NCBI GenBank assembly: GCA_003280515.1
Contig: QCER01000009.1
Span: 1 to 64,000, forward strand
Source of the DNA: Prochlorococcus sp. AG-355-P18
GTDB taxonomy: Bacteria; Cyanobacteriota; Cyanobacteriia; PCC-6307; Cyanobiaceae
Length of the DNA stretch: 64,000 bases
Direction: 5' to 3'
Shown here: piece by piece, positions 16,151 to 24,742 of the stretch
Layout of the letters: each line of letters starts with the position of its first letter
Position numbering within the stretch: the first letter of the stretch is position 1
The notes under the pieces: model-generated
What the model was told of the DNA's origin: nothing
The model's database searches: none
The model's input: only the letters and a program-made list of their open reading frames with translations
Program-made: the position numbers and the translations under genes

Positions 16151-16180
16151 AAAAAGGACTGTACAAACAGTCCTTTTTTT
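16151..16180 (+). terminator. Intrinsic terminator of the candidate ncRNA
   Basis: AAAGGACTGT-ACAA-ACAGTCCTTT, a perfect 10-bp stem with a run of seven T. It lies 75 bp before the pip gene and so closes the ncRNA unit, not pip. Confidence 0.85.
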
Positions 16181-16255
16181 GTTTAACAAATTTCTTCTTA
16201 ACTAGACTTCTTTTTGGATATTATGGATTAATAAAATGATTAAAAATATTTCAAA

Positions 16256-17206
16256 ATGAAAGATCAAGTCTTGTTTCCAAAAATTGAAGTACGTGAAAAG
16301 GGTTTTTTACAAGTAAGTGATATTCATACTATTTATTGGGAAAGATCTGGTAATCCAAATGGCAAAAAAATTCTTGTTATTCATGGAGGTCCAGGAGGAG
16401 GAAGTCAACCAAGATATAGAAGATACTTTGACCCAGATAAATTCGATATTATTCAATTTGACCAAAGAGGTTGCGGTTCTTCAACTCCTTTCTCCGAATT
16501 AAAAGAAAATACGACCAATCATTTAGTTGATGATATTGAGAAATTAAGGATTCTTTTAAAAATAGATACTTGGCATTTGTTTGGCGGATCTTGGGGCTCA
16601 ACACTTTCACTTATATATGCGATTAAAAATCCCTCAAGAGTTATCAGCTTAACTTTGCGAGGAATATTTTTATGTAGAAAGTTTGAATTGTTATGGTTTT
16701 ATCAATATGGTGCAAGTGAGATATTCCCCGATGAATTTGAAGAATATATTGCTGTAATACCAAAAGAAGAAAGAAATGATTTAATAAGTTCTTTTTATAA
16801 ATATCTAACATCTTCAGATGCGAATCTTAGATCAAAAGCAGCAGCAGCTTGGACAAAATGGGAACTCTCAACTAGTCATTTAATAAATAAAAAATTTGAT
16901 TTTGATAAGTCCCAAGTTAATTCTTTTTCAGATGCCTTTGCAAGGATCGAATGTCATTATTTTATTAATAATATTTTCTTAGAAGATGATTTTATTTTGA
17001 AAAATATAAGAGCAATAGAATCGATTCCAACAAAAATAATTCAAGGGAGGTATGACGTTGTATGTCCTGTTAGGAGTGCTTGGGATCTAAACAAGAAATT
17101 AAAGAATTCTGAATTAATTATTGTTAATGATGCTGGTCATTCAATGAGTGAAAAAGGTATTACTATCGAATTAATAAAAGCTGTAAAAGGAATTCAAAAT
17201 CTCTAA
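16256..17206 (+). CDS. pip: Prolyl iminopeptidase
   Basis: Alpha/beta-hydrolase that removes N-terminal proline from peptides. Oxyanion-hole HGGPGGG (43-49), the FDQRGCGSS segment (68-76), the nucleophile Ser112 in GGSWGS, an Asp near 267 (GRYDVVCP) and the catalytic His near 295 (AGHSMSE) form the expected triad. Length 316 is normal for the S33 family. ATG start. Single-gene unit downstream of the ncRNA terminator. Confidence 0.92.
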   Translation: MKDQVLFPKIEVREKGFLQVSDIHTIYWERSGNPNGKKILVIHGGPGGGSQPRYRRYFDPDKFDIIQFDQRGCGSSTPFSELKENTTNHLVDDIEKLRILLKIDTWHLFGGSWGSTLSLIYAIKNPSRVISLTLRGIFLCRKFELLWFYQYGASEIFPDEFEEYIAVIPKEERNDLISSFYKYLTSSDANLRSKAAAAWTKWELSTSHLINKKFDFDKSQVNSFSDAFARIECHYFINNIFLEDDFILKNIRAIESIPTKIIQGRYDVVCPVRSAWDLNKKLKNSELIIVNDAGHSMSEKGITIELIKAVKGIQNL

Positions 17207-17229
17207 AAGAGAGAATAATCATTTTAAAA

Positions 17230-17403
17230 TTAAAGGCCATTATCTTCAATATTCTGTGCAATACTCCTAAGAAGTTCGACGATATCAGAATCTTCGCATT
17301 GAGTATCTTCTTTAAGCAAAATGCACTCGTCTCTAATACTTACATTAGTACTCCACCATATACCTGAACTATTGGTATCGTCCCATTCAAATCTTTCAGA
17401 CAT
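17230..17403 (-). CDS. 57-residue acidic hypothetical protein
   Basis: ATG to TAA, 57 residues, acidic. A conserved-looking N-terminus (SERFEWDDTNSSGIWWS) with an aromatic cluster, two Cys (DECILL, TQCEDS) and a helical C-terminus. It converges with pip and shows no match I recognise. Confidence 0.5.
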   Translation of the reverse strand: MSERFEWDDTNSSGIWWSTNVSIRDECILLKEDTQCEDSDIVELLRSIAQNIEDNGL

Positions 17404-17528
17404 AATTAATAAATTCTAATAAATACATTAAAGCTTGCATTACTTCATCGTGGATTTATATTCAATTTCAAAATTTAAAAAACTTTCCTATTCACTAAAA
17501 AGAATCTGGAAATTTCTGACAATAAAAT

Positions 17529-19025
17529 TTAGAAATCTAATTTTAGTTCGTATTGTTTTTCCTTTTTCTTAGAAACAATTTTTTTATTATTAATATTTTT
17601 TCTAACCCTTTTTCTAGAGCCATGCTTTAAATAAATTTCTTTTGAGATATCCCAATATCCATCCTTTAAAGTGATTTCCTGAATTTTCTTCTTTGCAGTT
17701 TTAGTACTAATTGGGATGTCAATGATTGGTCTTATGTAATTAATTTGTTCATATTCTTCTTGATTAAATCTAGATAATAGCCATGGTTCATGAATGAAAT
17801 TAATTGATATACCCTTTAATTCTGGTATCCATTTTTTTATAAATTTTCCTTTAGGATCATGATCTTTTCCCTGCTTAATAGGATTATAAATTCTATTGGT
17901 ATTTATAGAAGTAGTTCCAGATTGCATTTGGCATTGGTTCCAATGTATTCCAGGCTCATAATCTACAAATTTATTTGCTAATTCAGAACCTGAATCTTGC
18001 CATGGTAGCCATAAATTATAGCTAGCAAAAGACATTAACATCGCTCGCATTCTAAAGTTAATCCATCCATTAAAATTTAATGAACGCATACATGCATCTA
18101 TAAAAGGAAAGCCCGTATTACCTGAACTCCATGAATAAAGTAATTCATTATTTTTTTCTCTAATATTTTTAAAAAAAGGATGGTATTCCCTAAACTCTAG
18201 TTCTGGTTCACTTTCAAGTTTCTGAATAAAATGACAATGCCAGGTTAATCTACTTTTTAACATCCTCGAATTATTGTTTTTTGATATATTTGCCTTTTTA
18301 AAAATTTCTTTTAATGAAATGCATCCCCAACAAATATATGGGGATAGTCTTGTACAACTATCAAATGATTTTTCTGGGCTAGATATATCTTTTGAATAAA
18401 AATCTAATTTATTACTAAAGAAGTATTGCATTCTCTCTAAACCTTTCTTTCTTCCACCTTGCATTCTTCCTGGACAGGTTTCTTTCTTAAAAGTAAAAAT
18501 TTCGTCTGAGGGTATTTCTCCGATATTTAAGTCAATAGAATTAATTCTTAATGGAGCTTTAAGTAAGTTTTTTTCGGAATTTTCTTGCCACTTTTTAGAC
18601 CAATTATTCCTATCTAAATTTCCTCTAAAAACTGAAAATTGTAGAAATTCCTTCCAAATAATATTTTTACTTAAAGCCCATTCTCTTACTTTTTGATCTC
18701 TTTTATAAGTAAGCCAATCTCCGGTTTCTTGATGGCTATATATACCTTTGATTTTAAATTTTGAACTTACTTCATCAAAAATATTAATAACATTGCCAGT
18801 CCTAATAATTAATGGTTGTCCAATCTCAGCAAGTGCATTTCTTAAATCTATTAAACTTTCTTTGCAAAATTGCCATTGTCTATCTGAATGAGTATTTTGG
18901 CTCCAAATATCTAACTCAATAATATAAATAGGTAAAATATCATTATCCTTTGTAGCCTCACAGAGAGCTTCGTTATCAAAAATTCTTAAATCTTTCTTAA
19001 ACCATAAAATATTTATTTCTTTCAT
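17529..19025 (-). CDS. Photolyase/cryptochrome-family FAD flavoprotein
   Basis: 498 residues. The N-terminal alpha/beta antenna domain starts NILWFKKDLRIFDNEAL, and the C-terminal FAD domain carries the signature block YEPGIHWNQCQMQSGTT and RIYNPIKQGKDHDPKG. It probably repairs UV-induced pyrimidine dimers in blue light. The linker WHCHFIQKLESEP differs from the classic CPD photolyase box, so it may belong to a cryptochrome-like or other photolyase class. The C-terminus is a Lys/Arg-rich tail. ATG start. Divergent from tenA. Confidence 0.82.
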   Translation of the reverse strand: MKEINILWFKKDLRIFDNEALCEATKDNDILPIYIIELDIWSQNTHSDRQWQFCKESLIDLRNALAEIGQPLIIRTGNVINIFDEVSSKFKIKGIYSHQETGDWLTYKRDQKVREWALSKNIIWKEFLQFSVFRGNLDRNNWSKKWQENSEKNLLKAPLRINSIDLNIGEIPSDEIFTFKKETCPGRMQGGRKKGLERMQYFFSNKLDFYSKDISSPEKSFDSCTRLSPYICWGCISLKEIFKKANISKNNNSRMLKSRLTWHCHFIQKLESEPELEFREYHPFFKNIREKNNELLYSWSSGNTGFPFIDACMRSLNFNGWINFRMRAMLMSFASYNLWLPWQDSGSELANKFVDYEPGIHWNQCQMQSGTTSINTNRIYNPIKQGKDHDPKGKFIKKWIPELKGISINFIHEPWLLSRFNQEEYEQINYIRPIIDIPISTKTAKKKIQEITLKDGYWDISKEIYLKHGSRKRVRKNINNKKIVSKKKEKQYELKLDF

Positions 19026-19111
19026 AATTTTTTCTTTTAATCCTAGATAAATAAGATTAAGTTTGTAGGTAAAAAATTTAAAAAATTTTAGAATAACTAA
19101 AAATCAAAAAA

Positions 19112-19735
19112 ATGAAAATAACAAAAAAACTTTGGGAGGATAATTATGAGATTGCTTTACTTAGTTTAAATACTAAATTTGTTCAAGGTTTAAAGAATGG
19201 AAGTCTCCCTAAAAATATTTTTCAAGAATATTTAGCTCAAGATTATTTCTTTTTAGAGACTTTTGCTAAGGCTTATGGTCTTGCTGTTTCCAAATCAAAA
19301 GATAAGTACTCAATTAGGAAGTTAAGTGAACTGTTAATGGGGGTCTCAGAGGAGTTAATACTTCATGAAACGTATGCAAAAGAATGGGATATTGATTTGT
19401 CTAATAACTATATAAAAAAAGCCACTAAAAATTATACAGATTTTCTTGATGATACTTCCAATAGACTTAGCTCCGTTGAAATAATGTTTGCAATGACTCC
19501 ATGCATGCGACTTTATTCTTGGATAGGAAAAAGTTTGTATGAGGAGGATTTTGACATTAAATATAAAGAATGGATAATTACTTATTCTGATGAGAGCTTT
19601 GAAAACCTAGCAGATTCACTTGAAAATCTTATTGAGACTAATAAAGAAACATATGATATTAATCAGGCCAAATATTTATACAGGAGAGCAATGGAATTGG
19701 AGTTAGATTTTTTTAATGCATATTCAGATTTCTGA
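19112..19735 (+). CDS. tenA: TenA-family protein (thiamin pyrimidine salvage)
   Basis: 207 residues, all-helical TenA/THI-4 fold. The conserved elements EYLAQDYFFLETFAKAYGLA (40-59) and the Cys-containing MTPCMRLYSWIG (about 129-140) form the pyrimidine-binding pocket, the Cys being the expected catalytic residue. TenA hydrolyses degraded thiamin to give hydroxymethylpyrimidine. It lies 49 bp upstream of thiD, which phosphorylates that product, and on the same strand, so they are probably an operon. Confidence 0.88.
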   Translation: MKITKKLWEDNYEIALLSLNTKFVQGLKNGSLPKNIFQEYLAQDYFFLETFAKAYGLAVSKSKDKYSIRKLSELLMGVSEELILHETYAKEWDIDLSNNYIKKATKNYTDFLDDTSNRLSSVEIMFAMTPCMRLYSWIGKSLYEEDFDIKYKEWIITYSDESFENLADSLENLIETNKETYDINQAKYLYRRAMELELDFFNAYSDF

Positions 19736-19784
19736 TTTAAATTAAAATTTATTTATAGTACTTTCAAAAATGAGTTAATAAATT

Positions 19785-20564
19785 ATGTATTCAAAAATTG
19801 CACTTTCAATAGGTGGTAGTGATTCTGGGGGTGGAGCAGGCATACAGGCTGACTTGAGAACTTTCATGTCTCTTAAAGTACATGGATGTTCTGTCATTAC
19901 ATGTATTACCGCACAAAATAGTATAGAGGTTACATGCGTTCAACCAGTAGAGAAGAATACTTTATTAAATCAGTTAGATACATTATTTGCTGATTTTGGT
20001 ATTGATGCCTTAAAAACTGGAATGTTATTAAATGAAAGGATAATTAATGATACTGCTTCAAAATTAAATACATACAAAATAACCAAAATTATTGACCCAG
20101 TAATGGTTACAAGAACTGGTTCTAAATTACTGGAAGATTCTGCTATTAATGCTTATAAAAAACTCTTATTACCAATTGCTGATTTGGTAACTCCAAATAT
20201 TTATGAAGCAAATCTACTTTCTGGTTTAGAAATAAGGAGTAAAGAAGATATCGAAAATTCAGCAAGAAAAATTATTGATCTTGGAGCTAAAGCGGTACTT
20301 ATAAAAGGTGGAGGTTTAAAAGATATGAAAGGGAAGGATTTTTTCCTTGACTTAAATGGTAGAAAAAAGTGGCTATTTAATAATTTTATAAATACAAAAA
20401 ATACCCACGGTAGCGGCTGTACTTTGAGCGCTGCTATCTGTGGTTACAAGGCTTTAGGTTTTGATCTATTTGATTCCATACAAAAAGCGAAATTATTCGT
20501 TGAGAAATCTTTAGAAAATTCTTACAAAATAGGATCTGGCCCTGGTCCCTTAGGCCATCATTAA
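19785..20564 (+). CDS. thiD: Hydroxymethylpyrimidine/phosphomethylpyrimidine kinase
   Basis: Two-step kinase making HMP-PP for thiamin synthesis. Ribokinase fold: substrate loop GGSDSGGGAGIQADLRT (10-26), NxxE-like NIYEANLLSG and the anion-hole/catalytic motif THGSGCTLS near 208-216. 259 residues is typical. ATG start. Follows tenA. Confidence 0.93.
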   Translation: MYSKIALSIGGSDSGGGAGIQADLRTFMSLKVHGCSVITCITAQNSIEVTCVQPVEKNTLLNQLDTLFADFGIDALKTGMLLNERIINDTASKLNTYKITKIIDPVMVTRTGSKLLEDSAINAYKKLLLPIADLVTPNIYEANLLSGLEIRSKEDIENSARKIIDLGAKAVLIKGGGLKDMKGKDFFLDLNGRKKWLFNNFINTKNTHGSGCTLSAAICGYKALGFDLFDSIQKAKLFVEKSLENSYKIGSGPGPLGHH

Positions 20565-20582
20565 TTATTTATAGAAGTGGAG

Positions 20583-20768
20583 TTAGAACCACCATTTTCT
20601 GTAGGGCTTTTTTAAAAATAAGATTTCTTCAGTCTCCCATCCTCCCTCCAACCACTCAAGATGCTCAAGTAATAAAGACTCACTTTCCCTTTTGCTTAAT
20701 TGCCCAATTCTATTAGCAATACCATCGAACCTTACTTTCATCAATTCCTCAATCTTGATGTTATTCAT
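20583..20768 (-). CDS. Hypothetical protein (61 aa)
   Basis: 61 residues, helical and acidic, with a Trp-rich C-terminal half (LEWLEGGWETEEILFLKK ... YRKWWF). The design hints at a small protein-binding helix. ATG start. Converges with thiD, 18 bp apart. Not recognised. Confidence 0.5.
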   Translation of the reverse strand: MNNIKIEELMKVRFDGIANRIGQLSKRESESLLLEHLEWLEGGWETEEILFLKKPYRKWWF

Positions 20769-20950
20769 AGGTTAAATAATAAATTTTTTCTACTCTTACT
20801 TGTATACATTTTCTTGTCAACGATTTAATTTTATTTGTTTACTAGTAGTTCTTAAATATGTATTAAAAACAACTTTTTGAAATAGATAGTAATTAAGACT
20901 TATTCACATAGATTTAATTAAAGACTAATTTATATAAAAATACTGTAACT

Positions 20951-21094
20951 ATGCATAAAGAAGAAACATCAAAGCAAAAAACTATTTTAAATGTAGGCTA
21001 TTGTGAAACCACCTCTGAATGGCTGAATAGAATCATTACTGAGCTGGCAGATGAAAATAAAAATTTTGTAGATTTGTCAGTTATTTGTGCTTAA
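20951..21094 (+). CDS. 47-residue hypothetical protein
   Basis: ATG to TAA, 47 residues, soluble. Contains NVGYCETTSEWLNRIITELA, a compact strand-helix pattern, with two Cys in total. Not recognised. Confidence 0.45.
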   Translation: MHKEETSKQKTILNVGYCETTSEWLNRIITELADENKNFVDLSVICA

Positions 21095-21174
21095 GTTTTT
21101 AGAAAATATAGTTTAGTTTGATTTTTTTCAGTTAGCTTTTAATTATATGAGAAATTTAAAAGATATTTTGTGAT

Positions 21175-21642
21175 GTGAATCCTAATAAAAAAAACATAGA
21201 AATAATTAAACAATTCAATTTATCTCCTCATCCTGAGGGTGGATGGTTTAGAGAGATAGTAAGGAGTGAGAATTCTCTAATAAGGGAAGATGGTCAAAGT
21301 AGAAATTTTATTACGGGAATTTATTATCTTTTGGAGAGAGATGCAAAAAGTGCTTGGCACAGAGTAAAAAATGCTGATGAAATTTGGATTTATTTAAGGG
21401 GCGATCCTCTGAATTTATGGTGCCTAGATAATGATAATAAGTTAATAAGAAATTTAATTTTAGATTCCAATAATCCAGTAGAAATGATCCCATCTGGATA
21501 TTGGCAAGCTGCAAAAAGTACAGGCGAATTTACTTTAGTGAGTTGTTGTGTTGGACCTGGCTTTGATTTTAAGGATTTTGAATTACTCAGAAATACAAAT
21601 CATACTTCTAGATTGGATAAAGCAATTAATGATCTTATTTGA
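21175..21642 (+). CDS. Cupin-fold protein, DUF985 type
   Basis: 155 residues with GTG start. FNLSPHPEGGWFREIVRS and the later strands (IYYLLERD ... AWHRVKNADEIWIYLRGDP ... TLVSCCVGPGFDF) match the DUF985/Cupin_5 family. The His in AWHRV and Glu in ADEIW occupy the usual cupin ligand positions. Members may be sugar isomerases or epimerases, but the reaction is not established. Monocistronic. Confidence 0.8.
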   Translation: MNPNKKNIEIIKQFNLSPHPEGGWFREIVRSENSLIREDGQSRNFITGIYYLLERDAKSAWHRVKNADEIWIYLRGDPLNLWCLDNDNKLIRNLILDSNNPVEMIPSGYWQAAKSTGEFTLVSCCVGPGFDFKDFELLRNTNHTSRLDKAINDLI

Positions 21643-21712
21643 GATATTTTTTTATTTATATTTTTAAAATTATCCTCTAGATTAATAAGGCTACTCAATC
21701 AATCTATATTTA

Positions 21713-22090
21713 ATGAATCAAAATTCTGTCAAAACAATTGGTATTAATGATGAACCAAGAAAAGATTCACACTTAGTATATGTAAATCAGGCTGATGGAT
21801 TAAAAGGCATCCTTAATAGGGATTTTGATGAATGGTCTAATTTTGATAGTTGGGAAAGTATTTCAGTTCAGCAATGGATTTTTTCTAGAGCTTTGGAGGT
21901 TTTCAGAGGTAAGAAAATTGATATTAAATGCGATTGTTGTGAAAATAATAATTTAATCTCAAATGATTTTGAGAGTATAAAAAAAGAAAAATGCTTTGGT
22001 AAAAAGAGTGCTTACATGATTGAAAAAGTTGTAGATGAAATTGTATTAGCTAAGGCACGAAGAGAAAGTGATGGAACATATTCTGCATAA
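21713..22090 (+). CDS. Hypothetical protein with a Cys cluster (125 aa)
   Basis: 125 residues. Mostly helical with a CDCC tetrad (IKCDCCENNN, residues about 74-78) and one further Cys (EKCFGKK), so it could bind metal. ATG start. Not recognised. Confidence 0.55.
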   Translation: MNQNSVKTIGINDEPRKDSHLVYVNQADGLKGILNRDFDEWSNFDSWESISVQQWIFSRALEVFRGKKIDIKCDCCENNNLISNDFESIKKEKCFGKKSAYMIEKVVDEIVLAKARRESDGTYSA

Positions 22091-22126
22091 GATTAATAAC
22101 TATCTTTGGAGTGAAAAATCTTTTAC

Positions 22127-22309
22127 TTACCAGTGAAAATTATCAGATGAACCAATCGTTAAATTTCTAGTGGATATCTTATGGAACTTAAAGTGTACCG
22201 AATCACTGAACTCCTTTTCATCTGAGTAATTCACAAGATCCACTGGGTCGATGTTTTCATCGAACCATGCATCATATTCAATATGGTTTGGTTCAGCAAA
22301 ATAACTCAT
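22127..22309 (-). CDS. Acidic hypothetical protein (60 aa)
   Basis: 60 residues from ATG (a TTG two codons upstream is also possible). Very acidic N-terminus (EPNHIEYDAWFDENIDPVDL) then a neutral beta-like tail. It converges with the 125-residue gene. No recognised domain. Confidence 0.45.
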   Translation of the reverse strand: MSYFAEPNHIEYDAWFDENIDPVDLVNYSDEKEFSDSVHFKFHKISTRNLTIGSSDNFHW

Positions 22310-22449
22310 ATCCAATTAATAGCTTTCAAAAAACGTATAAACGGTACATGCTATACCAAATTAAAATTCTTAATTTTTAGATAATCTATATTTTTAACTT
22401 GTTTATCAAGATTAGTTGCTAAAAAGATAGGAGAAATATCTATAAATTC

Positions 22450-22803
22450 ATGTCTCTCGATACATCCATGGTTTCTATCCATCCTCACTTCACAATCAAG
22501 GATGGGAAGATGGACCAGTGCATAGCTCTTTTAGAAGAAATTTTGGCACTAACAAAAGCTAATGAACCAGACTGCCTTTTTTTTAATATCACTACATGCG
22601 GGTCAGATAAGGCTTATGTCAGAGAGGCATATAAAGATGGTGCCGCTGCTTTATTTCATCTCAAAAATATGGGACATATGATTCCTAAGCTTTTTGAAGT
22701 GTCAGATATTACTGTGCAGGTCCAAGGCCCTGCCAAGGAGATTGAACCCTTGAAGGAAATACTGCCTGACGCTGATTTCTATGAAGCAATATCTGGATTT
22801 TGA
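22450..22803 (+). CDS. Antibiotic-biosynthesis-monooxygenase-like (ABM) protein
   Basis: 117 residues in the ferredoxin-like dimeric alpha/beta-barrel pattern of ABM/quinol monooxygenase proteins: an N-terminal strand (SIHPHFTIKDGKM), helix (QCIALLEEILALTKANE), then strand-strand (CLFFNITTCG, YVREAYKDG) and helix (ALFHLKNMGHMIPKL). Members oxidise aromatic compounds or quinols without a cofactor; the substrate is unknown. ATG start. First of three clustered small genes. Confidence 0.65.
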   Translation: MSLDTSMVSIHPHFTIKDGKMDQCIALLEEILALTKANEPDCLFFNITTCGSDKAYVREAYKDGAAALFHLKNMGHMIPKLFEVSDITVQVQGPAKEIEPLKEILPDADFYEAISGF

Positions 22804-22817
22804 TTTAGATTGTATAT

Positions 22818-22831
22818 ATTGACAGTCGATC
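22818..22831 (+). repeat. 14-bp direct repeat copy 1 (ATTGACAGTCGATC)
   Basis: Exact 14-bp sequence repeated at 23286-23299, each copy just after a stop codon. The TTGACA would fit a -35 box, but no matching -10 is obvious at the usual spacing. Confidence 0.5.
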
Positions 22832-22834
22832 GCT

Positions 22835-22858
22835 GGGGGCTTTTAGCCTCCTTTTTTT
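22835..22858 (+). terminator. Intrinsic terminator after the ABM-like gene
   Basis: GGGGGC-TTTTA-GCCTCC stem (with one G-T wobble) followed by seven T. It separates the ABM-like gene from the next gene. Confidence 0.8.
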
Positions 22859-22935
22859 ATTTAGGAATTCAAAATAAATTAATCTTTCCTTTACTTTTAT
22901 AAAGTAACTTTATTATCAGCTTAAATATTATTTTT

Positions 22936-23283
22936 ATGGCATCAACTTTTTATATTGTTCATCATGAATTTAAGGCCGGAAAAGCTGAAAAATGGTGGGA
23001 AACAGCTTATGCGGCAATGTCACCAGGTGGTGGATGGGATGATGCGGTAGCAGTTAATAAAGAAAAAGGATTTTTTAACCATTCTGCAAATGCCGTAACT
23101 AAAACTGGTCCTGTGTATTGTTTTTGGGAAGTAAAAGAGGGTATTTCTGCTGAAGATTTTCAGGAGTTTATAGATGGACCCTCTGGTCCAGGGTTCGGAC
23201 AAGATGCTCTGATGAATATCTGTAAACCAATTGATACATCATTAATGAATGGACAAACACCTTATCCACCAGTTTTTTCTTGA
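22936..23283 (+). CDS. Small conserved protein of the ABM-like gene cluster (115 aa)
   Basis: 115 residues. Opening FYIVHHEFKAGKAEKWWETA gives a strand then helix, and CFWEVKEGISAEDFQEFIDG gives strand then helix, which is compatible with a ferredoxin-like dimeric barrel. Gly- and Pro-rich loops (MSPGGGWDD, DGPSGPGFG). Cys residues are not clustered. No catalytic signature. ATG start. Confidence 0.5.
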   Translation: MASTFYIVHHEFKAGKAEKWWETAYAAMSPGGGWDDAVAVNKEKGFFNHSANAVTKTGPVYCFWEVKEGISAEDFQEFIDGPSGPGFGQDALMNICKPIDTSLMNGQTPYPPVFS

Positions 23284-23285
23284 TT

Positions 23286-23299
23286 ATTGACAGTCGATC
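23286..23299 (+). repeat. 14-bp direct repeat copy 2 (ATTGACAGTCGATC)
   Basis: Second exact copy of the element at 22818, starting 2 bp after a stop codon and 29 bp before the next ATG. Confidence 0.5.
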
Positions 23300-23327
23300 T
23301 AAAATAAATAGCAATTAGTTTTTTTTT

Positions 23328-23612
23328 ATGACTATTGAAACTACTGTTTTCACCTTTAAACTTTCAAATACATTTGAGGAATGGGTAAAAATGTTTGATA
23401 GCCCAGAGATAGGTGCATTTCATAAAACGGTAGGACTTACTCCTCTATATCGTGGCAAAAGTTTAATTGATCCAAAAGAAGTTATTGTTATTCATCAAGC
23501 TGAAGAAGGTGTGGCTAAGCATGTTTTTTCAGATCCTGAAACCATTAAGAATATAGAATCTGGAGGACATATTTATAGCACAACGAAAATCACAAGTTGG
23601 GTTTCTGATTAG
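23328..23612 (+). CDS. DUF3764-like protein
   Basis: 94 residues. TVFTFKLSNTFEEWVKMFDS ... GLTPLYRGKS ... VIVIHQAEEG ... HIYSTTKITSWVS matches my recollection of DUF3764, a family of small picocyanobacterial proteins that look like a ferredoxin-like barrel. Third member of the cluster starting at 22450, with the 14-bp repeat in front. Function unknown. Confidence 0.7.
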   Translation: MTIETTVFTFKLSNTFEEWVKMFDSPEIGAFHKTVGLTPLYRGKSLIDPKEVIVIHQAEEGVAKHVFSDPETIKNIESGGHIYSTTKITSWVSD

Positions 23613-23737
23613 TCGAAAAAGTAACTATGCAAACTTATACAAGTTTAATGCGGAACAGGAGTCCTATATAAGATCTTTTAAAACTAGATTATAATATAGT
23701 TGAGTTTAAGGATAAGATTATTAACTAATTAGTTCGA

Positions 23738-23857
23738 CTAAATTATTAATAAGAATCTGAGTGCAAGCGGTAACCACAGGCATAAAAGAAGCATTAGTAA
23801 AAGAGTAATTGCATGGATATTTGGAATGTAATGTTCTTTTAAAATTTGTGTTTTCAT
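23738..23857 (-). CDS. 39-residue membrane peptide
   Basis: ATG start, 39 residues. After a polar N-terminus (KTQILKEHYIPNIH) comes one strong helix (AITLLLMLLLCLWLPLALRF). Starts 3 bp after the stop of the peptide gene at 23861, so the two form a small operon. Confidence 0.45.
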   Translation of the reverse strand: MKTQILKEHYIPNIHAITLLLMLLLCLWLPLALRFLLII

Positions 23858-23860
23858 AAT

Positions 23861-23950
23861 TTATCTAGCCTTCTTAAGTTTGATTTCTCTTCTGATAAGC
23901 AACGCTATTACCACAACACACATGTTCATTAGAAATACGTCTAATGGCAT
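23861..23950 (-). CDS. 29-residue membrane peptide
   Basis: ATG start, 29 residues: helix (FLMNMCVVVIALLI) plus a basic tail (RREIKLKKAR). Pairs with the peptide at 23738. Not recognised. Confidence 0.4.
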   Translation of the reverse strand: MPLDVFLMNMCVVVIALLIRREIKLKKAR

Positions 23951-24091
23951 TTTTTCAAAAAGTCTCTAATCAATTAATAGCAAGATTATTGATTTACGAA
24001 TCAAGAAATGATTATTAATGTTTATTGGCTTAATAAAACGAATTTAAAAATTAAATTTATGCTTAAATATCTCAGTTCTCATAACTATTAA

Positions 24092-24391
24092 ATGGCTTAT
24101 TCAGAAACAAGAATAGTAATAGGCGGTTTAGCTCATGTACCTGTACTTATTTTTATAGTCAATTTTATTAAAGGTAAGTTTGGAATTAAAACTGAAGAGA
24201 CAAAAGATACTGTAATTAAAGGAGAGCCAGTTAAAATTATCGAGGTTAAAGATACTGTAGTTAAAGAAGGAAAAGCAGAAGCTATAAAAGAAATCTCAAA
24301 TAAGCTGGACAGTATTGAACAGAAGGCTGATGAGGTTTATGAAAAGGTAAAGAAGAAAAAGAAATATAAGAATAAGAAGAAAAAAAAATAA
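24092..24391 (+). CDS. Membrane-anchored lysine-rich protein (99 aa)
   Basis: 99 residues. A hydrophobic N-terminal helix (IVIGGLAHVPVLIFIVNFI) is followed by a long charged helix and a C-terminus of almost pure Lys (EKVKKKKKYKNKKKKK). Repeated sub-motifs K-D-T-V-I-K and K-D-T-V-V-K suggest short internal duplication. It converges with the next gene with no gap. Unknown. Confidence 0.5.
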   Translation: MAYSETRIVIGGLAHVPVLIFIVNFIKGKFGIKTEETKDTVIKGEPVKIIEVKDTVVKEGKAEAIKEISNKLDSIEQKADEVYEKVKKKKKYKNKKKKK

Positions 24392-24577
24392 CTAAATTGA
24401 GATCCTATCAAGCATCAATACATCTTGAGCTTGGATTGTATCTCTCTTATCTTCGTCTTCGGGATCTTTATAAGATTCAATTTCAGCTTGAATTTTTCTC
24501 TTGTAAACTCCTTTGATATAGTCAATTTCTCTACTCTCTTTATTCAAGATTGAGAATGGTGATCTTTTTAAGTTCAT
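24392..24577 (-). CDS. Hypothetical protein (61 aa)
   Basis: 61 residues, basic N-terminus (MNLKRSPFSILNKESREIDY) and an acidic middle (YKDPEDEDKRDTIQ). ATG start. Directly abuts the convergent lysine-rich gene. Not recognised. Confidence 0.45.
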   Translation of the reverse strand: MNLKRSPFSILNKESREIDYIKGVYKRKIQAEIESYKDPEDEDKRDTIQAQDVLMLDRISI

Positions 24578-24604
24578 AACTTTCTCCTAAATAAATAAAT
24601 TTAA

Positions 24605-24742
24605 TCAGCTCCAGTTTTTATCAGATTCAACAAAGCTATCCAATGTTTGCTGGTTCCTGATTTCTTCCTCAAGAAGTTCTTCTTCTGATCTTTCTTCAAT
24701 CTCAGATTTATAATCTTCTTTTAGTTTGGCTTTCGTAGACAT
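24605..24742 (-). CDS. 45-residue acidic coiled-coil-like peptide
   Basis: ATG start, 45 residues, extremely Glu-rich (EIEERSEEELLEEEIRNQQT), probably one long helix, ending WS. It lies 27 bp upstream of the 61-residue gene on the same strand. Unknown. Confidence 0.4.
   Translation of the reverse strand: MSTKAKLKEDYKSEIEERSEEELLEEEIRNQQTLDSFVESDKNWS

Noticed and set aside
22818..23299. 14-bp repeats as part of a CRISPR array
   Set aside because: Only two copies, far apart and with genes between them.
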